From positions 62,001 through 126,000 of the forward strand of contig CAMXCT020000898.1 of the NCBI GenBank assembly GCA_947184155.2: DNA of 64,000 nucleotides. Direction: 5' to 3'. Below the pieces are notes generated by a model. It did no database searches. It had not been told where the DNA came from and saw only the letters and a list, made by a program, of their open reading frames with translations. This document shows, piece by piece, positions 25,300-34,970 of this stretch. A program made the translations under genes and the position numbers. How positions within the stretch are numbered: the stretch's first letter is position 1; the number at the start of each line of letters is the position of its first letter. The stretch comes from Cladocopium goreaui (Eukaryota > Sar > Dinophyceae > Suessiales > Symbiodiniaceae).

Positions 25300-26226
25300 C
25301 TAAATCTTTAAAAGTTCATGCCTCATCACCAATCTTGGGTAATCAGTTAATTTGTAATATTGTTGGTTCAACTTTTCTGCAATCTCTTGCACAACATAAT
25401 AACCATTCAGCCAGTGGGAAGTTCTTTCTTTCTCTGTAATTGCTTTCTTTCTCATTATCTTTACTTTGTCTCCCACCTCTAATGTTGGGTATATTCTTTC
25501 TTTCTTTGCCTTTGATGCTACATTAATCATTGCCCTATATTCATGTTTCTCTTTCCTTGCTTGATTAGGTGTCATACCTGTAGCGGAGTGCTTCATCTTA
25601 TCATTGTATGTCAGCATAATTTCTAAATTGTAATCAACCCATTGTATGTTTGCCTTACCCTTTTTTTCATCAGCCTCTACTCTTTTAAAAAGCATATCTT
25701 TGTATGTGCGTATAAATCTTTCAGCAAATGCTGGGTGTCCTCTAGTCCTATGTAAGGTTATACCTTCACCTTCCACATCATCCTTAAAGTCTTCACCTGC
25801 TATTGCTCTCTCATCATCTGTATAAATCATTTTAGGCTTCTTACCCATTTTCCCTAATGCCTCTTTAGTTGCTTCAAGGACATCCTCCCCATTTTTAGTT
25901 TTGATTTGAACAACAACGGCATACTTGCTCAAAACATCAATACACACTAACGCTCCTCTGAACTTTTGTTCCTCATCAAAATCATAATACCCCATAAAGA
26001 ACAAATCTATCTGATAAGTATGATTATTTTTTGGTGCTGTGAAGGAATTATACCCTCTTTGCTTTGCTTTTATTTCAACATTTTTTCTAAAGAATTGCCT
26101 TACATCATCCATAGTAATGCTACTATCTTTCTTCTTGCTGTCTTCAAGGGTTGTTTTTAAAGAACCAAACCCAGCCTTATCAAAATATATATCATTGATT
26201 ATTTTTTGCTTCTTACTATCAGTCAT
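25300..26226 (-). CDS. rve-family DDE integrase (Polinton/retroviral-type)
   Basis: Predicted to join viral DNA to the host chromosome. The 308-residue product starts at the ATG at 26226; an upstream in-frame extension to 26325 overlaps the GIY-YIG gene and is less likely. The catalytic triad is visible: Asp74 in TYQIDLFF, Asp137 in IYTDDERA, and Glu169 in AFAERFIRT, giving the D,D,~35E spacing of the rve family. The C-terminal part (EVGDKVKIMRKK, then HWLNGYYVVQEI) resembles the small SH3/chromo-like barrel of Polinton and Ty3-type integrases. No N-terminal HHCC zinc finger is evident. The reading frame is intact, unusual in this element. It lies 38 bp downstream of the GIY-YIG gene on the same strand and is the last viral gene before host-like DNA. 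Confidence 0.9.
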   Translation of the reverse strand: MTDSKKQKIINDIYFDKAGFGSLKTTLEDSKKKDSSITMDDVRQFFRKNVEIKAKQRGYNSFTAPKNNHTYQIDLFFMGYYDFDEEQKFRGALVCIDVLSKYAVVVQIKTKNGEDVLEATKEALGKMGKKPKMIYTDDERAIAGEDFKDDVEGEGITLHRTRGHPAFAERFIRTYKDMLFKRVEADEKKGKANIQWVDYNLEIMLTYNDKMKHSATGMTPNQARKEKHEYRAMINVASKAKKERIYPTLEVGDKVKIMRKKAITEKERTSHWLNGYYVVQEIAEKLNQQYYKLTDYPRLVMRHELLKI

Positions 26227-26264
26227 TATAGAATAGATGATATAATAAGTAAATATCATATCAT

Positions 26265-26818
26265 TTATTCTTCTTTTTGTTGCTTCAGCCCGTCTTGGTG
26301 CTTTTTTGTCTTGATGTGGTGCCACCTATTTTGAAGTTGAAAAGAACTACCGCAATCACAATCAACTATTGACATCAACTTGTCTCTGTTTTTATGATAG
26401 TTGTTTCTTCCTCTTTCATTGGCATTGTCTTTATTTTTGATATGCCATTCTTTGTTCCACTTGGCGCACTTTTCTTTGTTGTCTTTGTAATATTCTTGCA
26501 GTGTTCTTCCTGCCACTTCTTTATTGACACAAGCATTGTTTTTGATGTAATAGCCTTCTCTTTGTAATAGTTCAATCTTGGATTGGGTCGGGAACAGTTC
26601 TACCAGTTCTATTTTACAGTTTTCTACTCCGAATTCATCAAATAACTGACAAATTGAATGTTTATATGAACACTTGCCGTCTAAAAAGGTTTTATAGACA
26701 CCTTTATGTCTCCAAAATATTTTGCTCAATTCTTCACAAGTGCTTCCGTAGTAGCACTTTGTGTAAGCAACATCTGTAATTAAATATATTTTCCTTTTTC
26801 ATACTTATTGTTCTCCAT
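26265..26818 (-). pseudogene. GIY-YIG endonuclease with C-terminal zinc finger, frameshifted
   Basis: A GIY-YIG family nuclease. An ATG at 26818 opens a short frame that runs into a stop after about 11 codons. In the next frame the family pattern continues (IYLITD, then KCYYGST), followed by the usual R/E helix region and a C-terminal C-x-C ... H-x5-H segment (CDCGSSFQL ... HHIKTKKH). The open part without the start is 26265-26729. One missing A in a run of A at 26789-26792 accounts for the break. A TTAAAGAGAT promoter-like motif lies 13-30 bp upstream of the ATG. In PLVs such genes act in homing or replication; here the function is inferred from the family only. Confidence 0.78.
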
Positions 26819-26830
26819 ATATCCTAAACA

Positions 26831-26848
26831 TACCATCTCTTTAAAACC
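26831..26848 (-). promoter_or_regulatory. Putative viral promoter motif TTAAAGAGAT
   Basis: Read on the minus strand, GGTTTTAAAGAGATGGTA lies just upstream of the GIY-YIG ATG at 26818. The same TTAAAGAGAT core with AT-rich flanks occurs upstream of the genes starting at 34605 and 34950. Three occurrences at matching distances suggest a shared, probably early, viral promoter element. Confidence 0.5.
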
Positions 26849-26851
26849 ATT

Positions 26852-27727
26852 TTACATTGATATTTTATTTGAAAAAGCGCAATTACATTGAACACACAGT
26901 GGAATACAGTTGCTTTTATAATGTGCCAGTTCATTATTTAATCTTTGGCAACTAATATTTGATGAAACCTTGCCATCTTCAAAATCAATAACCAATGGTT
27001 CATTACAATTTTCACACTGGGTATTCATCATATCCATCAGGAAATCCACATCAACATACTCATCATCATCTATGGGTCTGTTGCTTTTCTTATCTTGCTC
27101 AATATAGTTCAATACTTTATTTTTGAAATATGTTTCTACTCTTAATCTGCTCATATCATTTTCATCCACATCATATTTATGAAACTTAACTCTATTCAAA
27201 TCTCTTGCCCTGCTGACCGAAGTCCAATACCAGTTCTTGCTACAATACCATTTGCTCCAGTCATATATCACAATGTCATCATCTACACTACAACCTTGTT
27301 TTGAATGTGGCGTGTAGCAGTAAGCATATATGAAATGCTTTCTCAACACTTTCATTTCTATATTTTGCTTCACATCAGTTGCCACATTTTCTAAAACAAC
27401 AATATCGCCAACGATATTTGAAATCCTAAATTTGAAATTCACATTAAATTGTGTGCCTTTAGTTTTAATATACTTCCGGCATATTACATATTCACCAATC
27501 ACATATTCATCTTCTATGCCTTTCATCTTTCTCATTTTGCTACTCACCTCCCTCCAAGTCTTGTTTGTATAAGCAATGTTGTTTTCACATATCTCATTGC
27601 CATCACTCCATCCAAAGTATTTTTCAATGACATTAAGGACTGGCTCATTGTTAAAAATCAATCTCTTAATATCATAAAGTTTCTTTCTGTCTTCTTCAGT
27701 CTTCAACTTCTTACATTCATAAAGCAT
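26852..27727 (-). pseudogene. Replication gene, segment 4: SF1 helicase C-terminal motifs plus HNH-like zinc domain
   Basis: C-terminal part of the large replication protein. It is in the same frame as the segment ending at 27746 and is separated from it only by a TAG codon at 27746-27748, so it was once continuous. Late SF1 motifs are visible: IAYTNKTWR (motif IV region), YTPHSKQGCSVDD (motif V, H-S-x-Q-G) and YWTSVSRARDLNRV (motif VI, SRAR). The end (CENCNEPL, SCQRLNNELAHYKSN, LCVQCN) matches the layout of HNH / endonuclease-VII-like domains: two Cys pairs around an H-x3-N core. The usual N-terminal partner is upstream at 27746-28147. Whether the TAG is read through is unknown; a nonsense mutation is simpler. 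Confidence 0.75.
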
Positions 27728-27745
27728 AATATTATTTTCAAAAAT

Positions 27746-28147
27746 CTAGTCTATACAACGGTCGGCATACTTCCCAAAAGAAACAACATTGCTTACCCTC
27801 TCTGGGTTTTTTAATTGTTTTGTGTCCCCTGTTGCTAATATAATCTTATCAGGATTGGTTTTACAAAAGTTCCAGATGAGAGCCCACTTGCTTACATTGT
27901 GAAAGTATATCTCATCAAACACTATGACATCAACATCAGAATAATCAAACTTCTCAAGCCTCTCATCACCATAAGATATTCCAAAAAACTTGTTTATTGC
28001 CATTGCTTCTGCTCCACACTCTTGTTTCAAATTATTAGTAGGCACAACAAACAAGACTTTATAATTTCTCACCTGTAAATGCTGACATATAAAACTCTTA
28101 CCTGTTCCCGGCACATCACCTCTAATCATCAACCTCCTATTAGTCAT
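27746..28147 (-). pseudogene. Replication gene, segment 3: SF1 helicase ATPase core
   Basis: 133-residue open segment carrying the first helicase motifs: Walker A GDVPGTGKS at residues 10-18, motif Ia VVPTNNL, Walker B VIVFDE with the DE pair at 78-79, and motif III ATGDTKQL at 105-112. The GD-x2-QL form of motif III indicates superfamily 1 (RecD/Pif1-like). It begins exactly at the second copy of a 14-bp tandem duplication (28134-28161) that shifts the frame relative to the polymerase-like segment upstream, and it ends at an in-frame TAG. Its apparent ATG is therefore a by-product of the duplication, not a true start. Confidence 0.8.
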
Positions 28148-28161
28148 CTCCTATTAGTCAT
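28134..28161. repeat. 14-bp perfect tandem duplication that breaks the replication gene
   Basis: CTCCTATTAGTCAT occurs twice back to back (28134-28147 and 28148-28161, plus strand). Because 14 is not a multiple of three, the frame of the upstream polymerase-like segment stops inside the second unit, while the helicase frame restarts with the same five residues (MTNRR). Counting the unit once makes the two frames continuous. This is a clear insertion-type lesion. Confidence 0.9.
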
Positions 28162-30210
28162 AATATGCTCATCTATGATTTCATCAGTGTTCCATTCATC
28201 CTTGACTTTACCGGTGTCATTTTCATACTCAGTAATGTTACATAATACACTGGGTTGTTTGCTAAATGCCTTGCTGGGAAAATTGAATTTATCAGACCAC
28301 CTCCAATAACCAATCTCACTGCCAAACTTCAACACCTCCCTTGCTTTTGCTAAATTACATTTATCTATAACAAAGGCACCAGTTTTTACTGAATACACCA
28401 TTACATCATCCCTCATAAGTGTTTCATAAGCCTCATTCATATCAAAATTATGATGTTGTAAAATCAGTTCTTTGATAAACCTATATCCATTCATCAAAGT
28501 TTTTGTATCGGAAATGTTTAAAACATAATGCTTACATTCATCAACAATTACAGGAATATCTTTCTCATTAATCATAGGTTCAATGACATTACCTTTATCA
28601 TCAAATTCAAGCAAACAATCATCATCATTATCATTCACTTCACCATCCCATTTAGTTTCAGTAATAATACTTATATCACCACCGTATTTTTCCTGATAAT
28701 AAAAGGCATCAACCATTTTTGAAAACACCACCGATTTTTTAGCAGTGTTAGTTTGCTTTTCTAATAAGCCGATGTTGATACAAGCAATCATTTTCTTTTT
28801 CAATTTATCTTTCTCCTCATCCTCATCCAGTTTTAATTCCCACAGTTCATTAATCAGTTTTTTGTAATTAACTTTGTATGTGTTAGATGGAATTTTGTAA
28901 TAGATAATTTCAACATTTTCAGCATATGTTTTCAAAAACTTACCGTAAATCAAGTTATAAGTCCTACTGAAAAATAGGTGTCTCACTTTGCTTTTAACAA
29001 GATATAATGTTAAAGCATTCATCTTGTTAAAATCATTCTTTGAATAATCATACTTCAACCAGATGTCAAATTCAGAAAAGACAGGCACTGTAAAAATATC
29101 CATTGTAGATTTAGTGTAGGCTTTCCTCCTATCTAATTCAATGTGTGTATTCTTTCCTTCAATGATGCTTTCAAAATATCCACTGGGAGCAATGCTATGT
29201 GCCATTGAAAATATTTTCAAATCATCATTATGATAGTATGACTTGTGATTAGGATTGAACATACCCTTATTGAAATTAAAATATGCCTCATTTACTTTAT
29301 TAAACATATCAGCATTCCTACTATCAATACAAGTATCAACAGCACAGTCTATCAAACTCTGGCTTCTGATATTCAAAATTAATCCATTAAATTTTACCTT
29401 GAGTGATGCTACATTGCCACCTGCTCCCATTATGATTTTAGGTTCATACTTTGCCCTCTTGAACTCACAAAAAACTGTATTCAAGTTTTTGCCACTAACT
29501 AAATTTACTTTTTCTTCATCTTCATTCTCTTCAACTATACCCATTATGTCATCAATGCCATTGAAAACAACATATTTAACTGGTTTGTCTTTGCTGTTCA
29601 GGCGAAAGTCGGTAGAAGCACATATTTTCATACTTTCCTCTAATTCTTTTTGTGCTACGCTCTTGATGTTGTCATTCATTGTGTAAATGTGGTTGCCTTT
29701 AATCATCCCAAACAATACGGTTATGTTTTTGTTCTTATTCAAAGGGTCATAGGTATAAACCTTTTGACCAATACAGTTATATAATCTGACAGTCAGTTTA
29801 AATTCTTCAAACACCGGTTCCATATCTTCAACTGATGCCCCATTATCTTTAAATTCTTCTTCATTTAAATTCATTAGTTTCAAAATTTTATCCCTTGTCA
29901 TCCTTTTGCTCTCCCACTTTTTAGTATTCATCAGTGTCTCTTCATAATGGTCTATCAGTGTGTTAATCCAGCACTCACCGTCGGTGTGTTTCTTATTTAT
30001 GATGGCATCAACCAAATTATCACTAGCAACATCCATTTCGGTATTGATGGTGTAGTGATACATTCCAATCTCATTGCCATCCTTCAGTCTCTTCTTTGTT
30101 TCATCATCTCCACCTCCTGTGTTTGATACATCGCTTATGTCTAAGATCTTGATGGCACTTGTGTAGTCTTCAAGGTTGGTATTATTCTTCAGGTCTGGGT
30201 GTTTTTCAAC
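28144..30210 (-). pseudogene. Replication gene, segment 2: divergent family-B DNA polymerase-like region
   Basis: The longest open segment of the element; the first ATG is at 30063 but the frame is open up to the insertion at 30210. Three patterns match polymerase B in order (numbering from 30063): D311-R-R-K-A-Y-T like motif A, K-x3-N-x-GLLEK around residues 424-436 like motif B, and YSVKTGAF around 557-564 at the place of motif C, where related divergent polymerases carry K-T-D. If homologues have that Asp, the Gly here would be a loss of a catalytic residue. The segment leads directly into the SF1 helicase (after the 14-bp duplication). It would copy viral DNA. The polymerase call comes from motif order and is less certain than the helicase call. 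Confidence 0.6.
30201..30210. repeat. Left copy of 10-bp target-site duplication
   Basis: GTTTTTCAAC, identical to 33897-33906, immediately left of the insertion. It lies in codons for V-E-K of the replication gene. Confidence 0.8.
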
Positions 30211-30453
30211 GAGACGAGTGTGTTACCACGTTATAAACGTCAATTTCTCAACCATTTTTTCAAAAGTTGTAACCATTTTATAAAAACATTGCTTACCATT
30301 TTAAAAAAAAATGAATTTATAATATATATTTTAAGTTTTCCTGACTGCAATTGGTTCACAGTCAATTCCTGATAGTACACTTGGGCAAGTTGGAGCCGCC
30401 TTGGTCCATCAAATCCAGCCGCTCGATGAAAAATATCGGATTTCATTGTTACT

Positions 30454-32127
30454 CAAAACCAGGTTCTCCGGCAAAATCCAATATCAAAACCAGGTTCTCC
30501 GGCAAAATCTAATATCAAAACCAGGTTCTCCGGCAAAATCTAATATCAAAACCAGGTTCTCCGGCAAAATCTAATATCAAAACCAGGTTCTCCGGCAAAA
30601 TCTAATATCAAAACCAGGTTCTCCGGCAAAATCTAATATCAAAACCAGGTTCTCCGGCAAAATCTAATATCAAAACCAGGTTCTCCGGCAAAATCTAATA
30701 TCAAAACCAGGTTCTCCGGCAAAATCTAATATCAAAACCAGGTTCTCCGGCAAAATCTAATATCAAAAGCAGGTTCTCCGGCAAAATCTAATATCAAAAC
30801 CAGGTTCTCCGGCAAAATCTAATATCAAAACCAGGTTCTCCGGCAAAATCTAATATCAAAACCAGGTTCTCCGGCAAAATCTAATATCAAAACCAGGTTC
30901 TCCGGCAAAATCTAATATCAAAACCAGCTTCTCCGGCAAAATCTAATATCGAAACAAGATTCTCCGGCAAAATCTAATATCAAAACCAGGTTCTCCGGCA
31001 AAATCCAATATCAAACCAGGTTCTCCGGCAAAATCTAATATCAAAACCAGGTTCTCCGGCAAAATCTAATATCAAAACTAGGTTCTCCGGCAAAATCTAA
31101 TATCAAAACCAGATTCTCCGGCAAAATCTAATATCAAAAGCAGGTTCTCCGGCAAAATCTAATATCGAAACAAGATTCTCCGGCAAAATCTAATATCAAA
31201 ACCAGGTTCTCCGGCAAAATCTAATATCAAAACCAGGTTCTCCGGCAAAATCTAATATCAAAACCAGGTTCTCCGGCAAAATCTAATATCAAAACCAGGT
31301 TCTCCGGCAAAATCTAATATCAAAACCAGGTTCTCCGGCAAAATCTAATATCAAAACCAGGTTCTCCGGCAAAATCTAATATCAAAACCAGGTTCTCCGG
31401 CAAAATCTAATATCAAAACCAGGTTCTCCGGCAAAATCTAATATCAAAACCAGGTTCTCCGGCAAAATCTAATATCAAAACCAGATTCTCCGGCAAAATC
31501 TAATATCAAAAGCAGGTTCTCCGGCAAAATCTAATATCAAAACCAGGTTCTCCGGCAAAATCTAATATCAAAACCAGGTTCTCCGGCAAAATCTAATATC
31601 AAAACCAGGTTCTCCGGCAAAATCTAATATCAAAACAGATTCTCCGGCAAAATCTAATATCAAAGGTCTATGTCTCCGGCAAAATCTAATATCAAAACCA
31701 GGTTCTCCGGCAAAATCTAATATCAAAACCAGGTTCTCCGGCAAAATCTAATATCAAAACCAGGTTCTCCGGCAAAATCTAATATCAAAGGTCTTGTCTC
31801 CGGAAAAATCTAATATCAAAACCAGATTCTCCGGCAAAATCTAATATCGAAACAAGATTCTCCGGCAAAATCTAATATCAAAACCAGATTCTCCGGCAAA
31901 ATCTAATATCAAAACCAGATTCTCTGGCAAAATCTAATATCAAAAACAGATTCTCCGGCAAAATCTAATATCAAAGGTCTTGTCTCCGGCAAAATCTAAT
32001 ATCAAAACCAGATTCTCCGGCAAAATCTAATATCGAAACAAGATTCTCCGGCAAATCTAATATCGAAACAAGATTCTCCGGCAAAATCTAATATCAAAAC
32101 CAGATTCTCCGGCAAAATCTAATATCA
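30454..32127. repeat. 31-bp satellite array, about 54 copies
   Basis: Head-to-tail copies of a 31-bp unit containing CAGGTTCTCCGGCAAAATC and TAATATCAAAAC. Most copies are identical or differ by one base. Variant types recur in the right half (CAGATTCTCC, GAAACAAGATTCTCC, GGTCTTGTCTCC), so blocks of units appear to have been copied together. It lies inside the 3.7-kb inserted element and codes for nothing. Confidence 0.97.
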
Positions 32128-32867
32128 AATGGCTTCATAAATGGAGACGCCGCCCAATCCACGATTGATTGTTACTTTCCAATCCTCGACCAAAATCTCT
32201 TTTCCCAATCGTTGACAAAAATAAAAAAACATTGATAAAAAAAAAACTTCCCCAATTCATGGCTAATTTTGATTTTCCAATCTTCGACAAAAAATTCTGT
32301 GCCCGCGTCGATAAAAAAGATAAAAATCTAATTCGCCGACCCTTGCTGACAAGGGAAAAACCGTTAGAGAAAAATGGAGAAAGGTGTAGAGGTTGCGGCA
32401 AAATACATACAAAAAATGCATTCTGATAGATTCTCCATGATTTTTCCAGGTTTCTGAAAGATTCTGAATGGATTTGGTGGAGGCGAAGGAGGAGGACGAG
32501 GAGGAGGAGAAGAAGGAGAAGGAGAAGGAGAAGGAGGACAACAAAATTGGAGTTGCGGAAAAAAGTTTCCACTATTGCCATGCCTGGTGCAGGTTTGTTA
32601 TTGCTATTCTGGGGCTTGCAAAGGGGGTACCCTTTGTGGACCTGTTGTTTTGCTTTTTTTAATAAAGGGGTTATAAGGAAATCAGCTGTTTGGTAATTGG
32701 ATCAGATTTCTGAAATCGTAGCTTTTGCTAATGAAAAGTGAAGGCTGCTTTGAAAAGGATTTGCTTTACTTGCCTTTTTTGGCAATACTAAAAGTAAATA
32801 GATACAATGGATTGTCGTGATCGTTTTTATTTTTTAACGTGGATTGGATTATATATTTATGGTCACC
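32128..32867. other. Non-coding part of the insertion, right of the satellite
   Basis: Mixed sequence with a GGA/GAG-rich purine tract (32480-32535) and AT-rich stretches. No protein domain or RNA gene is recognisable. Confidence 0.5.
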
Positions 32868-33133
32868 GACAGAATTATGGAAAAAAAAAAAAAACGTTCA
32901 ACTTAGACAGGCGGCGCCTGCGTCCGATTTTTCCATAATTAGGTTTTTCCCCATAAGGGTTCAAAATATCCCGGAAGTGATCCGAACCTTTTTTTTTCCA
33001 TAATTCTTGGAGGTGGCCATTATTTCCATAATTGTTTTTTCCTGTAAAATCAGGGGGCTAGGGCAGATTGACCGGTTTTTCCATAATTATTTTTTTCCAT
33101 AATTATTTTTTCCATATTTTTTTTTCCATAATT
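32868..33133. mobile_element. Small inverted-repeat element, GACAGAATTATGGA family, copy 1
   Basis: Starts with GACAGAATTATGGAAAAA, ends with a run of TTTTCCATAATTA motifs, and holds the palindrome CAGGCGGCGCCTG. It shares these with copy 2 at 33447-33572. Longer and more degenerate than copy 2. Confidence 0.5.
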
Positions 33134-33446
33134 AATGTTTGGGGCTCCACCTGTTGGACATGTCATGGATCCACAATTCAAACCCCTTTTTTGGGGGGGT
33201 TATGGAAATATGTATGCAAATGCAAGTATGTAGTATCAACCCAATTGGTGGCTTGGCAAAAGGATACATCCCGCATATGTATGTACGTACAACAATGAGT
33301 TTTGGTGGTGCAATTGTTTTTCCTTTGTTGGTACCACTATGGAAGACTTAGGGGCATATACCAGATCTTTAGACACATATTTTCTATAATTCAATATTCC
33401 CCCTTAAAATGCATTCAAATTGCGAATCGATGGACATACAGTCACA

Positions 33447-33572
33447 GACAGAATTATGGAAAAAAAATAATTATGGAAAAAATAATTATGGAAAAAAAAA
33501 GGTTCGTAACTTTTCTATCATAGACAGGCGGCGCCTGTAAATTGAAACGTTTTTTTTTTCCATAATTCTGTC
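33447..33572. mobile_element. Small inverted-repeat element (MITE-like), GACAGAATTATGGA family, copy 2
   Basis: 126 bp with terminal inverted repeats GACAGAATTATGGAAAAA / TTTTTCCATAATTCTGTC and a central palindrome AGGCGGCGCCT. Nested inside the insertion that disrupts the viral gene. No coding capacity. Confidence 0.65.
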
Positions 33573-33816
33573 GGTTCCTGTATATTGAGGTTTGGACATT
33601 GTATTTTAATTCTGGATTGTAGAAAAATATTATGGATTGTAAAAAACAGTTATGGATTGAACACCCCTTGACATAAATGGCCTTAGCAATTGAGAATTGC
33701 CATCAATTGAGGGTTTGAGCCAATATATAGGAATAATATGTAAATGTCAACATGCAGTATAAAATATATTACTATATATTCAAAAAGCTGTTGAGATTTA
33801 CATATATAACGTGGTA

Positions 33817-34605
33817 CTACAAATAAGATATATAACGTAGTAATATAACCACAAGAAATAGTATACTATGTCTAAACGTGGTTACACCACCACCTGGTTT
33901 TTCAACTAATCTCTTGAATAACTTATCAAACAAAACTGTATCGTGTATCACTTCAAACTCTTTGTATCTACCTTTAGTATTTGTACTTCTGGGCCGTGTA
34001 GCATCTATTCCTGTCTCCTTTATCCAAGCCTCTCTGGTGTTCAGTTCATCAAAGTGTTTTCTTGTAATTTTGTTAGGGTTGTCCTTCTTCAGTCTTAACC
34101 TATCGTTCAGTCTTTCCATCCATAAATCAAACTTATCTCTGACCACATACTTATCCACCAGTGTTTCATTCAGTTTATCCTCATCTCTTACATTCTTCAA
34201 GTTCATCTGTATAGGTTGCTCCATACGAAGTAAATTGTGCCAGTCTCCTTGGTTGTCTTTAAAGCCTCTCTGTCCTCCTGCTTTGTGCCCATTATCAAAA
34301 CCGTAAAGTTGAAATCTTACAACATAGTCCTTCTTGTTTCTGTTTGTTGCCATTCTCTCATTCAGTGGTGCTCTGCCTTCAATCTGTTCAAACTTTTTAT
34401 CAAATCTTTTTTTAGCAAAAGTTGCTGTTCTCTTGTTGTCGCTCATCAGGCTGTTAATCAGTTTCTGGGCAGTTTCTCTTTGTGAAATCTTCCTGTCTTC
34501 ATAAAATTCTACCACCTTATCCACTCTGTATTTAACATCTTCTTTAGCACCTCTGGCTAGACCCTTCAACACTTCTACATTTCTCTTTATATTTTTTGAT
34601 GGCAT
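33817..34605 (-). pseudogene. Replication gene, segment 1: N-terminal part, cut by the insertion
   Basis: 262 codons are open, but only 34605-33897 (about 236 codons) is viral. The last ~26 codons read into the inserted element. The product is highly charged (MPSKNIKRNVEVLKGL start, many K/R/D/E) and I recognise no catalytic motif in it. At the break it reads LFKRLVEK; on the other side of the 3.7-kb insertion, at 30210 and in the same frame, the sequence resumes with LVEKHPDLK. The shared codons lie in the 10-bp target duplication. It is therefore the N-terminus of the polymerase-helicase gene, which would span 34605 to 26852 and encode roughly 1,350 residues. A TTAAAGAGAT promoter-like motif lies upstream. 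Confidence 0.75.
33897..33906. repeat. Right copy of 10-bp target-site duplication
   Basis: GTTTTTCAAC, identical to 30201-30210, immediately right of the insertion. Counting it once restores the open reading frame across the site. Confidence 0.8.
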
Positions 34606-34633
34606 TATAATATATTTATATTATATTATAATA

Positions 34634-34659
34634 ACATCTCTTTAATTAGTTTAAGACAT
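34634..34659 (-). promoter_or_regulatory. Putative viral promoter upstream of the replication gene
   Basis: On the minus strand TGTCTTAA, six bases, then TTAAAGAGATGTT, followed by a TATAATATAA-rich stretch up to the ATG at 34605. The same two-part motif is upstream of the gene starting at 34950. Confidence 0.55.
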
Positions 34660-34677
34660 TTTATGTTTTTACCTTAT

Positions 34678-34950
34678 TTATTCTGATGTATCTTCAGTGT
34701 CTCCATTATTATAACTTGCTCTCAATCTGATACACTTGCTTGATTGCTGGTGTCTCTTGAACTTTTCTTTTGTGATGCTACACCCGCATAAAGGACATTC
34801 AACTTTGACACTCAAAAACTTCTTGTAGTATTCCCTGTGGTAATACATGTTGTATTTTTTCAAGTCCGCTTTTTTATCAATATCCACCTGTATTAATGGC
34901 TCAATGATTACATATCCGTTTTCATCAATTTCTCTGTTTTTGACACTCAT
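34678..34950 (-). CDS. Small zinc-finger protein
   Basis: 90 residues. The only motif is a C2H2-type finger near the C-terminus: CPLCG, then K-x2-H-x6-C. The middle is rich in Tyr and Lys (YYHREYYKK). Similar tails occur on the GIY-YIG proteins of this element, so this could be a free-standing relative of that C-terminal domain. It lies between the PLV structural-type genes and the replication gene, with a TTAAAGAGAT motif on each side, suggesting early expression. The reading frame is intact. Function unknown; nucleic-acid binding is likely. Confidence 0.65.
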   Translation of the reverse strand: MSVKNREIDENGYVIIEPLIQVDIDKKADLKKYNMYYHREYYKKFLSVKVECPLCGCSITKEKFKRHQQSSKCIRLRASYNNGDTEDTSE

Positions 34951-34970
34951 TACTATGATTTATATAAGAA

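Larger units (their letters stand above)
30211..33896. mobile_element. Non-autonomous DNA transposon-like insertion inside the viral replication gene
   Basis: Flanked by an exact 10-bp direct repeat GTTTTTCAAC (30201-30210 and 33897-33906). The two ends are imperfect inverted repeats sharing GTGT-N-ACCACGTT about 10 bp inside each edge; further copies of TACYACGTTATATAT lie inside the right end (near 33808-33850). A 9-10 bp target duplication fits Mutator-like elements best, but no transposase is visible, so the superfamily is a guess. Contents from left: a short AT-rich lead, the 31-bp satellite array, then host-like sequence with two nested small inverted-repeat elements. The plus-strand stretch at 32468-32662 codes only low-complexity Glu/Lys. 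Confidence 0.75.

Noticed and set aside
25966-26236. Short hydrophobic plus-strand frames opposite the integrase
   Set aside because: Shadows of the minus-strand integrase.
29255-29686. Plus-strand frame of 143 codons inside the viral replication gene
   Set aside because: Antisense shadow of the polymerase-like segment; hydrophobic, repetitive composition, no motif.
30454-32127. Possible CRISPR array
   Set aside because: The units are contiguous 31-bp repeats with no unique spacers, and the context is eukaryotic with no cas genes.
32468-32662. Glu/Lys-rich plus-strand frame in the insert
   Set aside because: Encoded by a GGAGAA purine tract; low complexity, no transposase motif.
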